Source: Parerythrobacter lutipelagi
Lineage (GTDB): Bacteria > Pseudomonadota > Alphaproteobacteria > Sphingomonadales > Sphingomonadaceae
NCBI RefSeq assembly: GCF_005434975.1
Contig: NZ_SKCJ01000002.1
Span: forward strand, 1,054,001 to 1,118,000
Length of the DNA: 64,000 nt
Direction: 5' to 3'
The translations under genes were made by a program, and so were the position numbers. A model generated the notes under the pieces. It saw nothing but the letters and a program-made list of their open reading frames with translations. It searched no databases and was not told the DNA's origin. Within the stretch, counting starts at the first letter, position 1; every line of letters starts with the position of its first letter. Shown here piece by piece: positions 1 to 11,185 of this stretch.

Positions 1-150
1 CAATATGCCTCACTCGGTCTGAAAGGGTCCGACGGAACTTGCTATTCGGCTCAGGCCCGGTTTGAACAGAAGCATCAGGGCGGCGGCTCCTACGGGTCGA
101 CATACTACCGCTCCGGCGGCCCTGCCGAGATGCTGTGCGAAAATATCTGA
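1..150 (+). CDS. C-terminal end of an unidentified protein (cut by window start)
   Basis: Reading frame 1 is open from the first base to a TGA at 148-150 and gives 49 residues rich in Gly, Ser and Tyr, with two Cys and the ending PAEMLCENI. Codon choice (mostly GC-ending) fits real coding sequence. No start is visible because the gene begins before the window. I do not recognise the family from this tail. A hairpin lies 38 bases downstream and fits the end of a transcript. That it is coding is fairly likely; the product is unknown. Confidence 0.55.
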   Translation, partial: QYASLGLKGSDGTCYSAQARFEQKHQGGGSYGSTYYRSGGPAEMLCENI

Positions 151-187
151 AGGCGCGAAATGCCCTGACGGTCGTAACGGGCAAATA

Positions 188-212
188 GACCCTTCTCATG
201 ACGAGAAGGGTC
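188..212. terminator. Perfect hairpin after the first partial gene
   Basis: GACCCTTCTC (188-197) is exactly complementary to GAGAAGGGTC (203-212) around a 5-base loop. The 10-bp stem has no T-run after it, so it is either a weak terminator or an RNA-processing hairpin upstream of tRNA-Lys. Confidence 0.4.
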
Positions 213-268
213 GCTATATGCAGCGCCTTCCGAACGCCTCGCGATTCGGGTGCGCTGTTTTCCAGTGC

Positions 269-344
<76 letters not shown>

Positions 345-403
345 CCCTTCCCCATTCCTGCAATACCCGCTAACCGCGCCGCAATTGATTTGCGGAGTGA
401 TTG

Positions 404-826
404 ATGGCGCGTTTTCTGATTGTCGAAGCCCGGTTCTACGACCACCTCAACGATATGCTGATCGCCGGAGCGCGCAGCGCGCTTGAAGCTGCGGGGCACG
501 AGGTCGAGGTTCTCACTGTGCCGGGTGCGCTGGAGATACCCGGTGCGATTGCCACGGTTGTGGAGAGCGGCAGATTCGACGGGTTCGTTGCGATAGGAGT
601 CGTGATTCGCGGCGAGACCTACCATTTCGAGATCGTGGCCGGTGAGAGCGCGCGCGGTATCCTGGCGCTGACGATGGATGGTATTGCGATCGGGAACGGT
701 ATCCTGACGGTCGAGAATGAGGAGCAGGCAATCGTTCGTGCTGACCCCAAACAGAAGAACAAGGGCGGTGAAGCGGCTCAGGCTGCGGTCGCCCTGCTCG
801 ATTTGCAGTCGCGTTATTCCGGCTAG
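404..826 (+). CDS. ribH: 6,7-dimethyl-8-ribityllumazine synthase
   Basis: The enzyme condenses 5-amino-6-ribitylaminouracil with 3,4-dihydroxy-2-butanone 4-phosphate to lumazine, the penultimate step of riboflavin synthesis in the cytoplasm. The 140-residue length fits the family. Family landmarks are [11 protein letters not shown] near residue 40, [12 protein letters not shown] (substrate-binding loop with the catalytic His) near 68, and a C-terminal ENEEQA..R helix. The ATG at 404 is preferred over an in-frame TTG at 401 because the GGAG at 394-397 sits 6 bases before the ATG. It stands apart from other rib genes and converges with the next gene, sharing 4 bases. Confidence 0.95.
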   Translation: MARFLIVEARFYDHLNDMLIAGARSALEAAGHEVEVLTVPGALEIPGAIATVVESGRFDGFVAIGVVIRGETYHFEIVAGESARGILALTMDGIAIGNGILTVENEEQAIVRADPKQKNKGGEAAQAAVALLDLQSRYSG

Positions 827-1908
827 GGTGCGGGATCGCTCAGACCTGAAAGGTTGAGCGGTGTGTACTCGCCGATGGCGAGTTGCTCGAACACGCCGAT
901 CCCTTGTTGACCATCCGGTCCGGTGACGCGGCAGACCATCTGCACATGGAGGTTATCAGGCCTCAGCGGGTCGACCGAATTCAGTTCGATGTCCTCGCGC
1001 TCCACTTCGAGCGTGCCGTGGTCGAGTCCATGGTTCCATCTGGGTGAAGTGTAGCCAAGCCCGCGCATCTGGAAGCGCCCGATCGGCTCGAATGCGAATT
1101 GCTCGTCGCCGATAGTCAGAACTGCCCCGCCGCCCGGCCAACGCGTGCCAGCCTCCAGCGGCGCAACCATGGCTGCATCGTGCACATCAGTGAAGGCTTC
1201 CGGACCGTTTCCATCAGGTGCAATCACAGCGCGTGTGTTCCAGGCAGTGCCATCAGCATGAGCGTTGAGGTGGAAGAACAGGCTGCGATCAGGCAAATTT
1301 ACCGGGGTCCATTGCCAAAAGAATTGCGGCACGGCCGAGCCACCTGATAATTGCGGATCGGCTGCTCCGACCGGGCGGACACCCCAGCTACGATCGCGCG
1401 TTCCCGAAGTCCCCGCAACGACATCCCGGCGCTGCCCGTCGATCTCGATCCAGCCCTGGTAATGCCCGTTCTGGGTCATGCGGGTGTAGTCCATCACCGT
1501 GCGCGGACCGAGACGCCACGTGAAACGCGGCTCCTCGATCGGGAACGCCCGTCCGGTGAAGGTCAGGTCTGCCGCAAGCCCCTCGCCTTCGACCACGACA
1601 CGCAGCTTGTGCAGCGCTTCGACCACTTCGATGCGTATCGGACCGCAAGAAAGGTCCATCCTCTCCATGCCGAGTTTTCGACTGGCGTGAACGCAATGCT
1701 GGGTCCCGTCGCGGACTACGCAGAAATGGGCATCCGCAACATCGAGGTGCGGATAGACACCGAATGCGACAGCGAAAAAATCCTCTCCGTCAGGGCCGTA
1801 GCCGTTGAAGAAATAGCGATCGTAGAAATTTCTATCCGTACCCGCGAAGGCAACCGGCTCCGGTGTCTGGTGGAGCGGATAATCGTCACCCCTGCTAATC
1901 GCCATCAT
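823..1908 (-). CDS. Conserved protein of unknown function, partner of the APH-like kinase
   Basis: A 361-residue soluble protein without signal peptide or membrane segment. The sequence is rich in aromatic residues and short beta-like stretches (for example [20 protein letters not shown]), reminiscent of the lipocalin-like, two-domain CrtC/AttH-type folds; that is only an impression. The ATG at 1908 overlaps the upstream kinase gene by ATGA and has GAAGGAGAG before it, so the two are translationally coupled. Similar pairs of an APH-family kinase with this kind of protein occur in sphingomonads and actinobacteria, often near catabolic genes. A role in handling a hydroxylated hydrophobic substrate is inference. 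Confidence 0.75.
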   Translation of the reverse strand: MMAISRGDDYPLHQTPEPVAFAGTDRNFYDRYFFNGYGPDGEDFFAVAFGVYPHLDVADAHFCVVRDGTQHCVHASRKLGMERMDLSCGPIRIEVVEALHKLRVVVEGEGLAADLTFTGRAFPIEEPRFTWRLGPRTVMDYTRMTQNGHYQGWIEIDGQRRDVVAGTSGTRDRSWGVRPVGAADPQLSGGSAVPQFFWQWTPVNLPDRSLFFHLNAHADGTAWNTRAVIAPDGNGPEAFTDVHDAAMVAPLEAGTRWPGGGAVLTIGDEQFAFEPIGRFQMRGLGYTSPRWNHGLDHGTLEVEREDIELNSVDPLRPDNLHVQMVCRVTGPDGQQGIGVFEQLAIGEYTPLNLSGLSDPAP

Positions 1909-2960
1909 GCTCTCTCCTTCAATGCGTTGAGGCTGCCATGCTCAAGTGCAAGGCTGCAGGCCCCGCGCGCCATCGAGAGGAAGTTCGCATCCCCCCGTTC
2001 GGTCCGTTCGACAAAGGCTGCGCTGAACACGGCGGTTGAAAGCCCGTGCAGCGCACCCAGGCGGTAATCGTCCCAGATATCATCATGGGTCAGTTCTATT
2101 TCCCGAGCGGCCATTTCAGAGCGATAGAGCGCGAGCAATTCACCCTCATGCTGTTGCCGAAGAATTTGACCGATACCGCATCCGAGAAAATAGCCGATAT
2201 CGGTCATTGCTTTGCCGATTGTAACGGTCTGCCAATCCAGCACGGCAATTGGCTCTGTGCCAGCCTTGATATCGAACAGCATGTTGTCGAGCCGAAAGTC
2301 ACCATGGACCATGCACTGCGGTGCCTCATCGCGGCGGAAGTATTGTCCTCTCAGCTTGGCCAGTTCTTCGCACAGCGCCATGAATTCCGGCTCCAGCGTG
2401 CCGGCATATCGTTCGCGCCAGATGGCTTGGGCTTGGGGATACATTGCGCCAACCTTCTCGCCGAGGTCGGGAGGGGGCTGGATCCAATCGGCTTCGAGCA
2501 GGCTGGCATTATTCCAGCTCGGCGCGTGAAGCGCGGCGGCTTGGCGGATTGCTGCTTCCGCTTGCTTCAACGTGCAGCCGGCAATCTGATTGCCGCCCTG
2601 CGCAGGGCCGAGGTCTTCAAACAGCAGTAGAAAATCGCTGCCGTCCTCATTCATCTCCGCCCGGAGCACCTCCGGCACCCGGATGGAAAGGTGCGTCGCG
2701 GCCTGCCGGTAGAACTCGACCTCCTTCTTGTAGAGACCGAACATGGCCGCAGTGCTGCGGCTTGTCTCGTCGGCTGCCGGGAATTTTCCAGCCAGCGTGG
2801 CGGGCCCTTCGGCCCCATGATAGGTGATGTGAAGCCTTGCGCTGTCGCCGACCTGACCCGTTCCGATTGGTTCCCACTCGACGGACTTCACGCGAAGGCC
2901 CAGCGTCTCGCTCAACCAGTTCGGCTTTATCCCGTCAGGGTGCGTCGGAAATTCACCCAC
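1905..2960 (-). CDS. Aminoglycoside-phosphotransferase-like (APH) family kinase
   Basis: The 351-residue protein has the protein-kinase-like APH fold. It carries the catalytic Brenner motif in CMVHGDFRLDNMLFD (HGDxxxxN, near residue 220) and the metal-binding Asp in IAVLDWQTV about 20 residues later. The N-terminal half has the expected nucleotide-binding lobe with LAGKFPA (likely the ATP-anchoring Lys). The gene starts at GTG 2960 with GAGAGAAGG upstream. Family members phosphorylate small hydroxylated molecules (antibiotics, choline, ecdysteroids); the substrate here cannot be told. Coupling to the next gene by ATGA suggests a joint job. Real antibiotic resistance is unlikely given the chromosomal housekeeping context. 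Confidence 0.85.
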   Translation of the reverse strand: MGEFPTHPDGIKPNWLSETLGLRVKSVEWEPIGTGQVGDSARLHITYHGAEGPATLAGKFPAADETSRSTAAMFGLYKKEVEFYRQAATHLSIRVPEVLRAEMNEDGSDFLLLFEDLGPAQGGNQIAGCTLKQAEAAIRQAAALHAPSWNNASLLEADWIQPPPDLGEKVGAMYPQAQAIWRERYAGTLEPEFMALCEELAKLRGQYFRRDEAPQCMVHGDFRLDNMLFDIKAGTEPIAVLDWQTVTIGKAMTDIGYFLGCGIGQILRQQHEGELLALYRSEMAAREIELTHDDIWDDYRLGALHGLSTAVFSAAFVERTERGDANFLSMARGACSLALEHGSLNALKERA

Positions 2961-3033
2961 GGCCTTCTCTCCCGATTGTCTCGGTCGAGGCTAGTTGGCA
3001 GATCGGGGGCTGGCAATGGCTCCTTGCGGCGAT

Positions 3034-4437
<1,404 letters not shown>

Positions 4438-4482
4438 TCATGCCTTCCAGCCCGTCGAAATTCGGAGGAAAAGGATAACGCC

Positions 4483-5022
4483 ATGGACGACGTAAGCACG
4501 ACAAAGAAAAAACCCGCCAAGAAGCCGGCCGCGAAGAGCACCAAGGCCAGCGCAACTGCCACGAACGGCACAGCTGAAGCGAAGACCCGCTTCAACGCTG
4601 CACTGGAAGAAGCGAAAGCCGGCGCTGCTGCGCTTAAAGACGAAGCAGCGGGCCGCGCGGTGGCTTATCGCGATCAGGCAAAAGGAAAGTCGGAAGATTG
4701 GACGGCTGATGCCAAAACGAAGGCTGGCGAACTTGCTGTTGAAGGCAAGGCGAAGGCCAGCGATGCATTGGCTTCACTTGGCAAAGTTGTCGCGGAAAAC
4801 GCTGCCAGTATCGATGAGCGCTTTGGCGCGAAATACGGCGACTACGCCCGCCAGGCTTCGCGCAGCTTGCAGGAAAACGCTGCCAAGCTCGACAACAAGA
4901 GCGTCGACGAAATCGGCGAAGACGCACGCGAAATGGTCCGCAAGAGCCCCGGCCTTGCAGTAGGCATTGCCGCCGTCGCCGGATTCATGCTCGCTCGCAT
5001 GTTCCGCGGCAGCCGCGACTGA
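4483..5022 (+). CDS. Lys/Ala-rich DUF883 (ElaB/YqjD)-like membrane-anchored protein
   Basis: A 179-residue protein. Residues 1-30 are a Lys/Ala/Thr-rich basic tail, 30-135 form a long Ala/Glu/Lys helical region, and 155-172 form a C-terminal hydrophobic Gly/Ala segment followed by a basic end (MFRGSRD). This layout resembles the DUF883/YqjD proteins that tether ribosomes or stabilise the envelope in stationary phase in enterics; homology is not certain. The start is strong, with GGAGGA 18-13 bases and AAGGA 12-8 bases upstream. It is first in a four-gene run (4483-6355) behind the EcfG-type promoter, which suggests a general-stress role at the inner membrane. Confidence 0.8.
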   Translation: MDDVSTTKKKPAKKPAAKSTKASATATNGTAEAKTRFNAALEEAKAGAAALKDEAAGRAVAYRDQAKGKSEDWTADAKTKAGELAVEGKAKASDALASLGKVVAENAASIDERFGAKYGDYARQASRSLQENAAKLDNKSVDEIGEDAREMVRKSPGLAVGIAAVAGFMLARMFRGSRD

Positions 5023-5042
5023 TTGGTCGCGGTTCGCGGGAT

Positions 5043-5459
5043 ATGCTTGAGGGGGATGAAGCAGCCAGCCGCGATGATGCGGATGAACGGGGTAGCGGGT
5101 TGACCGGTGAGGAAGCGATTCCAGAACCGCGTTCGCTGGCCGAAGATCTCGAAGCGCTGTACGAGGATGGCAAGACCTATGCCGAGGCAGAGCTTGCCTA
5201 TCAGAAGACCCGCGCTCGGTTCGTAGCGCAGCATGGCAAGGCAGGTCTGGGATACGGTCTGCTTGCTGTGTTCTTCCTGCATATGGCGTTGATCGGTTTG
5301 ACAGTCGGTGCGATTCTGACCCTCATTCCGGTGGTTGGTCCGCTTTTTGCCACGCTGATCGTGGTGGGCGTGGTCTTGGCGCTGGTCGTCATACTCGGCC
5401 TTATGGCGCGGTCCAGAATTGGCCGCATCGGCAAGGCCTTTGAAGGCGATGACGCGTGA
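5043..5459 (+). CDS. Phage-holin-like family membrane protein (stress operon)
   Basis: This 138-residue protein has an acidic N-terminal 40 residues, an amphipathic segment with AYQKTRARFV, then two long hydrophobic helices (about 70-95 and 98-122) and a basic tail. That is the pattern of the Actinobacterial holin-X / phage-holin-like family, which in alphaproteobacteria is chromosomal and not phage-borne. No lysis genes or phage genes are nearby. Its stop overlaps the next gene by GTGA, so it is co-translated with it. The function is unknown; an envelope role with the DUF883-like neighbours is inference. Confidence 0.8.
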   Translation: MLEGDEAASRDDADERGSGLTGEEAIPEPRSLAEDLEALYEDGKTYAEAELAYQKTRARFVAQHGKAGLGYGLLAVFFLHMALIGLTVGAILTLIPVVGPLFATLIVVGVVLALVVILGLMARSRIGRIGKAFEGDDA

Positions 5460-5827
5460 GCAAGGCACTCGACCGGCAATTGGTGCAGGACCGAGCTTTG
5501 CGCGATGCCGCGCTCGAACTGGTCAAGGCAGATGTCAGTCATCTCCGCATGGATATGAACGCAGCAGGCCTCGCATCGCGTTTTGCCACACGGATGAGCG
5601 AAGGCGCTACGGACCTTTACGAAGAGGCGGTCGAGAAGGCCGATGATAATCGCGGTGTGCTGGCTGCGCTGATTGCTGCGGTTGTTTTGTGGTTTGCCCG
5701 CAATCCGCTGCTTAGCCTCTTGCCCGATATGGACGATGATCCGGCGGCTGATGATGAGCAAAGCGGCGAGTGGGAATACGAAGATACAGAGGATTACGAT
5801 CCGGAATTGGACGAGCCCGACGCGTGA
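5456..5827 (+). CDS. Small unknown membrane protein of the stress operon
   Basis: A 123-residue protein starting at a GTG that overlaps the previous stop (GTGA). Residues 1-60 are helical and charged. One hydrophobic segment (LAALIAAVVLWFARNPLLSLL, about 64-84) contains an NPL turn. The C-terminal 35 residues are very acidic (Asp/Glu, many Tyr). I do not recognise a named domain. Tight coupling to the holin-like gene upstream and the DUF883-like gene downstream makes it part of the same envelope unit. Confidence 0.75.
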   Translation: MSKALDRQLVQDRALRDAALELVKADVSHLRMDMNAAGLASRFATRMSEGATDLYEEAVEKADDNRGVLAALIAAVVLWFARNPLLSLLPDMDDDPAADDEQSGEWEYEDTEDYDPELDEPDA

Positions 5828-5863
5828 CGAGAGCAATTCCGCGAACAGATAAGGAGACCGACG

Positions 5864-6355
5864 GTGACTGACGAAGCAAAGAGAGACGAACTGCGCGCGA
5901 AAATCGAAGCTGGCGAACGCCGCAATGCGGAACGTTCGATCGAAGATATGGCCCGCGACGCAAGCAAGAAGGCAACGGACTTCGTAAAGGAGCATCCGAT
6001 TGCAACAGTGGCGGGTGTTGCTGCCGTGGGACTGGCAATCGGTGCGATGACCAGGCCAGGTCGGCGCGCCGGACGCCTGGCTGGCGAACGCGCGAGCGCT
6101 TTCGCCACTTATGCGACCGAACTCGGCCTCGCGTATGCCAGCGGAATGTTCGATGCGGCGGGACAGGCTGCCAAGGCCGGCGGCGAGAAACTGGAAGACT
6201 TCAGCGAGGACGTTGCACACAGCGCGCGCAGCGCTCGCAGGAACGCCACCCATGTCGCAGGCGATACCGCGGATAACATTCGCGTTCTCGGCCGAAAGGC
6301 TGCTCGGCAGGCAGGCCGGTCCCTACGCGGAGCACGGTCCAAGATCGGACGCTGA
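5864..6355 (+). CDS. DUF883-like protein with central hydrophobic segment
   Basis: A 163-residue protein from GTG 5864, with AAGGAGA upstream. A charged helix (1-40) is followed by the DUF883-type stretch FVKEHPIATVAGVAAVG and a Gly/Ala-rich hydrophobic part (to about 65), then a long Ala/Arg-rich helix ending in a strongly basic tail. The VKEHP-before-membrane-segment arrangement is typical of YqjD/ElaB-like proteins. It closes the operon; a clear intrinsic terminator follows at 6379. Confidence 0.8.
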   Translation: MTDEAKRDELRAKIEAGERRNAERSIEDMARDASKKATDFVKEHPIATVAGVAAVGLAIGAMTRPGRRAGRLAGERASAFATYATELGLAYASGMFDAAGQAAKAGGEKLEDFSEDVAHSARSARRNATHVAGDTADNIRVLGRKAARQAGRSLRGARSKIGR

Positions 6356-6378
6356 TCGGTACATGAATTGACCACGTC

Positions 6379-6411
6379 AACGGCGCACGGGCTTGCCCGC
6401 TGCGCCGTTTT
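6379..6411 (+). terminator. Intrinsic terminator of the stress operon
   Basis: The stem AACGGCGCA-CGGG (6379-6391) pairs with CCCG-c-TGCGCCGTT (6396-6409) with one bulged C and a 4-base loop, followed by TTTTC. It sits 24 bases past the stop at 6355. Confidence 0.85.
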
Positions 6412-6459
6412 CGCTATGTGCGCCCCATCCTTTTCTCCGAGCACCAAGGCGCCAAACCC

Positions 6460-6693
6460 ATGTCAGATGAAGCCAAGCCCGACCAGGAACTGTTCCTCGT
6501 GATGGGCGGTCGTGTCGCCGACCCGCGATCCTTCAAGTTCCAGGACCCCGAGGGCATCCATGTCGTCGGCGTCTTCAGCGTTTATGACGATGCTGTTGAG
6601 GCCTGGCGCGGCAACGCGCAACGCACAGTCGACGATGCCGAGATGAAATATGTCATCGTGCCGGTGCACGAATTGTTGACTCCGGAAAACTGA
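6460..6693 (+). CDS. DUF4170 domain protein
   Basis: A 77-residue cytoplasmic protein matching the alphaproteobacterial DUF4170 family: FLVMGGRVADP near residue 10, FSVYDDAVEAWR near 40 and a C-terminal MKYVIVPVHELL. The ATG at 6460 fits the family start; an in-frame GTG at 6418 would add 14 residues overlapping the upstream region and is less likely. The function is unknown. It is followed 15 bases later by the GNAT gene. Confidence 0.85.
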   Translation: MSDEAKPDQELFLVMGGRVADPRSFKFQDPEGIHVVGVFSVYDDAVEAWRGNAQRTVDDAEMKYVIVPVHELLTPEN

Positions 6694-6708
6694 TCAAGCT
6701 TGGGGGCT

Positions 6709-7185
6709 ATGGAATATTCCATCTGCCCTTACCGCGAGAGCGACGCCGAGCGGCTTGCCACAATCATCAAAGCGGCGATCCAGACGATCGGACCGCAGGC
6801 CTATTTACCTGAGCAAGTGGCGGCGTGGGCCGCGAGTCACCCCGGCGCCGACAATTTTCGCGCGCGCGCCGCGTCCGGTGACAAAATCTTCGTTGCTGCG
6901 GATATGGCGGACAATGCTGCGGCTTACACGCTGCTGCAAGCGGACGGGCATCTCGACCATCTGTATTGCCACCCGGATCATACCAAGCGCGGGCTAGCTT
7001 CGTTGTTGCTCAAAACGGCAGAGCACTATGCACGGCAGCACGACCTGGCGCAGCTCTATACCGAGGCAAGCGAGCTGGCTCGCCCAACCTTCGAGCGTGC
7101 CGGCTACCGTTTGGTCCAGCGGCGTGATTTCGAGTTGGACGGCGTACCGATCCACAATTACGCGATGGCGAAATCGCTTAGATGA
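6709..7185 (+). CDS. GNAT family N-acetyltransferase
   Basis: A 158-residue single GNAT domain. It starts with [21 protein letters not shown] (motif C/D region). A beta4-like [21 protein letters not shown] contains the Q/RxxGxG/A-type acetyl-CoA loop (KRGLAS), and a C-terminal [24 protein letters not shown] is typical of the ElaA/PhnO-like subgroup with an R(R)DFxxxGVxxxNY ending. The substrate is unknown. The ATG at 6709 is preferred to an in-frame TTG at 6700. It converges with greA and overlaps it by 8 bases. Confidence 0.88.
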   Translation: MEYSICPYRESDAERLATIIKAAIQTIGPQAYLPEQVAAWAASHPGADNFRARAASGDKIFVAADMADNAAAYTLLQADGHLDHLYCHPDHTKRGLASLLLKTAEHYARQHDLAQLYTEASELARPTFERAGYRLVQRRDFELDGVPIHNYAMAKSLR

Positions 7186-7645
7186 ATTCGATCTTCTGGA
7201 TCAGGTAGAATTTTTCGCCAGAGGGAACGGTCACTTCAACTTCGTCATCGACCTTCTTGCCGATCAGCGCTTTGGCGATCGGTGAATTATACGAAATCCG
7301 TCCCTTTTTGGCGTCCGCTTCCGTCTGCCCGACGATCTGGTACTGGATCGGCTTGTCGTCTTCATCGAGCAAGGTGACCGTCGCTCCGAAGACGACCCTG
7401 TCGCCCGTAAGCATCGCGGGATCGATAATCTGCGCGCGACTGACGCGGTCTTCGATGTCGCCGATCATCGCTTCAACCTGACCCTGGCGTTCTTTCGCCG
7501 CGTGGTACTCCGCGTTCTCCGACAGGTCGCCATGCGCCCGCGCTTCTTCGATAGAATCAACGATTTTGGGACGTTCCGCCCGCAAAGCCTTGAGATCCGC
7601 CGTGAGCTTTTCATAGCCCTCAGCCAGCATCGGCACCTTTTCCAT
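7178..7645 (-). CDS. greA: Transcription elongation factor GreA
   Basis: GreA rescues backtracked RNA polymerase by stimulating transcript cleavage through the secondary channel. The 155-residue protein has the N-terminal coiled coil with the acidic tip in [16 protein letters not shown] (Asp-Leu-Ser-Glu-Asn-Ala-Glu) and the C-terminal FKBP-like domain ending in [15 protein letters not shown]. The start [14 protein letters not shown] is characteristic. It is a separate minus-strand unit downstream of carB. Confidence 0.97.
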   Translation of the reverse strand: MEKVPMLAEGYEKLTADLKALRAERPKIVDSIEEARAHGDLSENAEYHAAKERQGQVEAMIGDIEDRVSRAQIIDPAMLTGDRVVFGATVTLLDEDDKPIQYQIVGQTEADAKKGRISYNSPIAKALIGKKVDDEVEVTVPSGEKFYLIQKIEFI

Positions 7646-7751
7646 AACCCTGTCCGTCTTTCTATTACGGCCCGCCCGGTAACAATTCGAGACCCTGCCG
7701 CTTCCGAGGAGGCGACCAAACTAGGGGTCCGAATGTCGGGGAAAGGCTAAT

Positions 7752-10700
7752 TCAGTTGTCGCTATAATAGTCTTGCATAGCGCGCACTTCAAGCTGGCTT
7801 GGCTCTACCGTCCGAATTGCCTCTGCCGCAGCCTTCGATGCAGCGGCCGTTGTGTAGTACGGAATCTTCATTTCGAGCGCCGTTGCACGGATCGATTTGG
7901 AATCCACCAGCGATTGCCAGCCTTCGGTCGTGTTGAACACCAGGTCGACATCACCGTCGATCATCTGATCGACGATGTGCGGCTGTCCTTCGGCCACTTT
8001 ATTGACCCGCTCGACCGGCAAGCCCTGCTCTGCAAGATAACGTTGAGTGCCGCCGGTTGCGATGATCCGGAAACCCATTTCGACCAGCGTTCTCACCGCA
8101 GCGACAATCGGTTCCTTGTCGCTTTCCTTCACGGACACAAATGCGGTGCCGGTGCGCGGCAGCCGGACACCTGCGCCCAGCTGCGATTTCATGAACGCAG
8201 CAGGGAAATCCCGGTCGATCCCCATCACTTCTCCGGTCGAGCGCATTTCCGGTGTCAGCACCGGGTCGGCGCCGGGGAAGCGGCTCCACGGGAAGACAGC
8301 TTCCTTCACCGCCATATAGTCGAGATCGCGCTTGAACGGCGGGAAGTCCGCCAGCGCTTCTCCGGCCATCACGCGGGCCGCGATCTTGGCGATTGGCTGT
8401 CCGATGGCCTTGGCGACGAACGGCACCGTGCGGCTCGCCCGCGGGTTCACCTCGATCAGATACACTTCGCCATCTTTCACCGCGAATTGGACATTCATCA
8501 GGCCCACGACATTGAGCGCACGGGCCAATGCCTCGCCCTGGCGTTCCATCTCGTCGACGATGTCTTGCGGCAGCGAGTAAGGCGGGATGGTGCAGGCGCT
8601 GTCGCCCGAATGGACTCCGGCTTCCTCGATATGCTGCATCACGCCGGCAATCCGGACTTCGGTCCCGTCACACACCACGTCGACATCGCATTCGATTGCA
8701 TCGCGCAAATACCGGTCGACCAGAACCGGGCTTTCGCCCGAAACATTCACCGCCGTCTTGATGTAGTCATCAAGCTGCGCTTCACTGTCGACGATTTCCA
8801 TCGCTCTGCCGCCCAGCACATAGGAGGGACGCAGCAGCACCGGATAGCCGATCCGCTGCGCCACTGCCGCAGCTTCATCGCGGCTGTAGGCGATGCCGTT
8901 CTCCGGCTGCTTGAGGTCCAGCTTGTTGACCAGCTTGGCGAACCGTTCGCGGTCTTCGGCCAGATCGATCGCATCGGGCGACGTGCCGAGGATCGGAATA
9001 CCCGCATCCTCCAGTGCTTGCGCCAGCTTCAGCGGGGTCTGTCCGCCGAACTGGACGATAACGCCCACCAGCTCGCCATTCTGCTGCTCCACGCGGAGGA
9101 TTTCCAGCACATCTTCTGCCGTGAGCGGCTCGAAATAGAGCCGGTCCGATGTGTCGTAGTCGGTCGATACGGTTTCGGGGTTGCAGTTGACCATGATGGT
9201 CTCGAACCCGGCTTCTTCCAGCGCAAAACAAGCGTGGACACAGCAATAATCGAATTCGATCCCCTGCCCGATCCGGTTCGGCCCGCCGCCCAGGATCACG
9301 ACTTTGCGGCGATCGGACGGATTGGCTTCGCATTCCGGTTCACCGAAGCTGGGGGCCTCGTAGGTCGAATACATGTAAGGCGTGATTGCTTCGAATTCTG
9401 CGGCGCAGCTGTCGATCCGCTTGAACACCGGGTAGACGCCGAGCTTGTGCCGCAATGCGCGGACTTCATCCTCCGATGTCGCCCCGGCCATGGCGCGCAA
9501 GGCATCATGAAGCAGGCCGGAGCGGCGCGCCTGCGTCTCGCCCATCCCCCCGGCAACCCCGACCGAACGCACAGCCAGCGTGGCGAGACGTTTGTCGGAA
9601 AAGCCCATTGCTTTCAGCTGGCGCATCTCGGCTGCCGTGTTGGGCAGGCCATTCTCGCTGACCGTCCGCTCTGCTGCGATAATCTCTTCGATTTGCCGCA
9701 GGAACCACGCATCATAGCCGGTGAGCGCATTGATCTGCTCCACCGTCATGCCTTCGCGAAACGCCTGCGCGACGTTGAGAAGGCGGTCCGGCGTGCGTTT
9801 GCTCAGCGCTGCAGTCAGGACGTCACGATTGACCCCTTCCAGCTCGACCACGCGGTTGAATCCGTCGAGATCCGTTTCCAGCCCGCGCAGCGCCTTCTGC
9901 ATCGATTCCTGAAAATTGCGCCCGATCGCCATGACTTCGCCGACCGATTTCATCGCGGTGGCCAGTTCGATCTTGGTGCCCTTGAATTTCTCGAACGCGA
10001 AACGCGGGATTTTGGTGACGACGTAATCGATGGTCGGCTCGAAACTGGCCGGGGTTGCGCCGGTGATTTCGTTGGTGATCTCGTCCAGAGTGTAACCGAC
10101 CGCCAGCTTTGCCGCGACGCGCGCGATGGGGAAGCCGGTCGCCTTCGATGCTAGCGCAGAGGAGCGCGAGACGCGCGGGTTCATTTCGATCACGATCAGG
10201 CGGCCATCGGCGGGATTGACTGCAAACTGTACGTTCGAACCGCCTGTTTCCACGCCAATTTCGCGCAGCACTTCGATGCTGGCGGTGCGCATGATCTGGT
10301 ATTCCTTGTCGGTCAGCGTCAGCGCCGGGGCGACAGTGATGCTGTCCCCGGTGTGCACACCCATCGGATCCACGTTCTCGATCGCACAGATGATGATGCA
10401 ATTGTCCTTGCGGTCGCGCACCACCTCCATCTCGTATTCTTTCCACCCGAGCAGTGATTCCTCGATCAGCACTTCATTGGTGGGCGATGCGTCGAGCCCG
10501 TCGCGCACGATCTTGTCGAACTCGGACTTGTTGTAGGCGATGCCCCCGCCCGTGCCGCCCAGGGTGAAGCTGGGGCGGATGATCGACGGCAGGCCGGTCC
10601 GTTCCAGCACCTTGTGCGCTTCTTCCACCGTGGTGGCGACGCCGCTGCGCGCGCTTTCGAGGCCGATCTTGTCCATCGCGTCGCGGAACCGCTGGCGGTT

Positions 10701-11081
10701 CTCCGCCTTGTCGATCGCATCGGCATTGGCGCCGATCATCTGCACGCCGTATTTGTCCAGCGTGCCATCGTTGAACAGCGCCAGCGCGCAGTTGAGCGCG
10801 GTCTGGCCGCCCATCGTCGGCAGGACCGCGTCGGGGCGTTCCTTCGCGATGATCTTGGCGACAATTTCGGGCGTGATCGGTTCGATATAGGTCGCATCGG
10901 CGAACTCGGGATCGGTCATGATCGTCGCCGGATTGGAGTTGACGAGGACCACGCGGTAGCCCTCCTCTTTCAGCGCCTTGATCGCCTGCGTGCCGGAATA
11001 ATCGAACTCGCACGCCTGGCCGATAATGATGGGGCCTGCGCCAATGACGAGGATGGAGGAGATGTCAGTGCGTTTGGGCAT
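7752..11081 (-). CDS. carB: Carbamoyl-phosphate synthase large subunit
   Basis: CarB builds carbamoyl phosphate from bicarbonate, two ATP and the ammonia channelled from CarA, feeding pyrimidine and arginine synthesis. The 1109 residues are full length. They contain two tandem ATP-grasp halves (about 1-550 and 560-950, each with a GGxGP/GGQTxLN-type loop, e.g. [13 protein letters not shown] and [12 protein letters not shown]) and a C-terminal allosteric MGS-like domain ([13 protein letters not shown]). The start [17 protein letters not shown] is the family start. Unusually it is separated from carA by about 1.1 kb holding a lipoprotein gene, a degraded copy of its own first 109 bp and a protease-like gene. 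Confidence 0.98.
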   Translation of the reverse strand: MPKRTDISSILVIGAGPIIIGQACEFDYSGTQAIKALKEEGYRVVLVNSNPATIMTDPEFADATYIEPITPEIVAKIIAKERPDAVLPTMGGQTALNCALALFNDGTLDKYGVQMIGANADAIDKAENRQRFRDAMDKIGLESARSGVATTVEEAHKVLERTGLPSIIRPSFTLGGTGGGIAYNKSEFDKIVRDGLDASPTNEVLIEESLLGWKEYEMEVVRDRKDNCIIICAIENVDPMGVHTGDSITVAPALTLTDKEYQIMRTASIEVLREIGVETGGSNVQFAVNPADGRLIVIEMNPRVSRSSALASKATGFPIARVAAKLAVGYTLDEITNEITGATPASFEPTIDYVVTKIPRFAFEKFKGTKIELATAMKSVGEVMAIGRNFQESMQKALRGLETDLDGFNRVVELEGVNRDVLTAALSKRTPDRLLNVAQAFREGMTVEQINALTGYDAWFLRQIEEIIAAERTVSENGLPNTAAEMRQLKAMGFSDKRLATLAVRSVGVAGGMGETQARRSGLLHDALRAMAGATSEDEVRALRHKLGVYPVFKRIDSCAAEFEAITPYMYSTYEAPSFGEPECEANPSDRRKVVILGGGPNRIGQGIEFDYCCVHACFALEEAGFETIMVNCNPETVSTDYDTSDRLYFEPLTAEDVLEILRVEQQNGELVGVIVQFGGQTPLKLAQALEDAGIPILGTSPDAIDLAEDRERFAKLVNKLDLKQPENGIAYSRDEAAAVAQRIGYPVLLRPSYVLGGRAMEIVDSEAQLDDYIKTAVNVSGESPVLVDRYLRDAIECDVDVVCDGTEVRIAGVMQHIEEAGVHSGDSACTIPPYSLPQDIVDEMERQGEALARALNVVGLMNVQFAVKDGEVYLIEVNPRASRTVPFVAKAIGQPIAKIAARVMAGEALADFPPFKRDLDYMAVKEAVFPWSRFPGADPVLTPEMRSTGEVMGIDRDFPAAFMKSQLGAGVRLPRTGTAFVSVKESDKEPIVAAVRTLVEMGFRIIATGGTQRYLAEQGLPVERVNKVAEGQPHIVDQMIDGDVDLVFNTTEGWQSLVDSKSIRATALEMKIPYYTTAAASKAAAEAIRTVEPSQLEVRAMQDYYSDN

Positions 11082-11114
11082 TTAGGCAGCTACCGATTGT
11101 GGGAACGGGAACGA

Positions 11115-11148
11115 CAAAAGGCCCCCTCCGCTTGCGCGGAAGGAGCCT
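11115..11148 (-). terminator. Intrinsic terminator after the small lipoprotein gene
   Basis: On the minus strand an imperfect 13-bp stem (11136-11148 with 11119-11131, loop 11132-11135) is followed by TTTTG. It lies between the lipoprotein stop (11186) and the carB start (11081), so carB may need its own promoter or read-through. Confidence 0.7.
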
Positions 11149-11185
11149 GTCGGATTGTGAGTTGTCTTGTGAAGCGCGGGTGCGC

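Noticed and set aside
5043-5459. Prophage remnant suggested by the holin-like gene
   Set aside because: No other phage genes nearby; the family is chromosomal in alphaproteobacteria and sits in a stress operon.
7773-10154. A 793-codon open frame antisense to carB
   Set aside because: It mirrors the GC-rich third positions of carB, shows no recognisable domain and lies wholly inside a certain gene.
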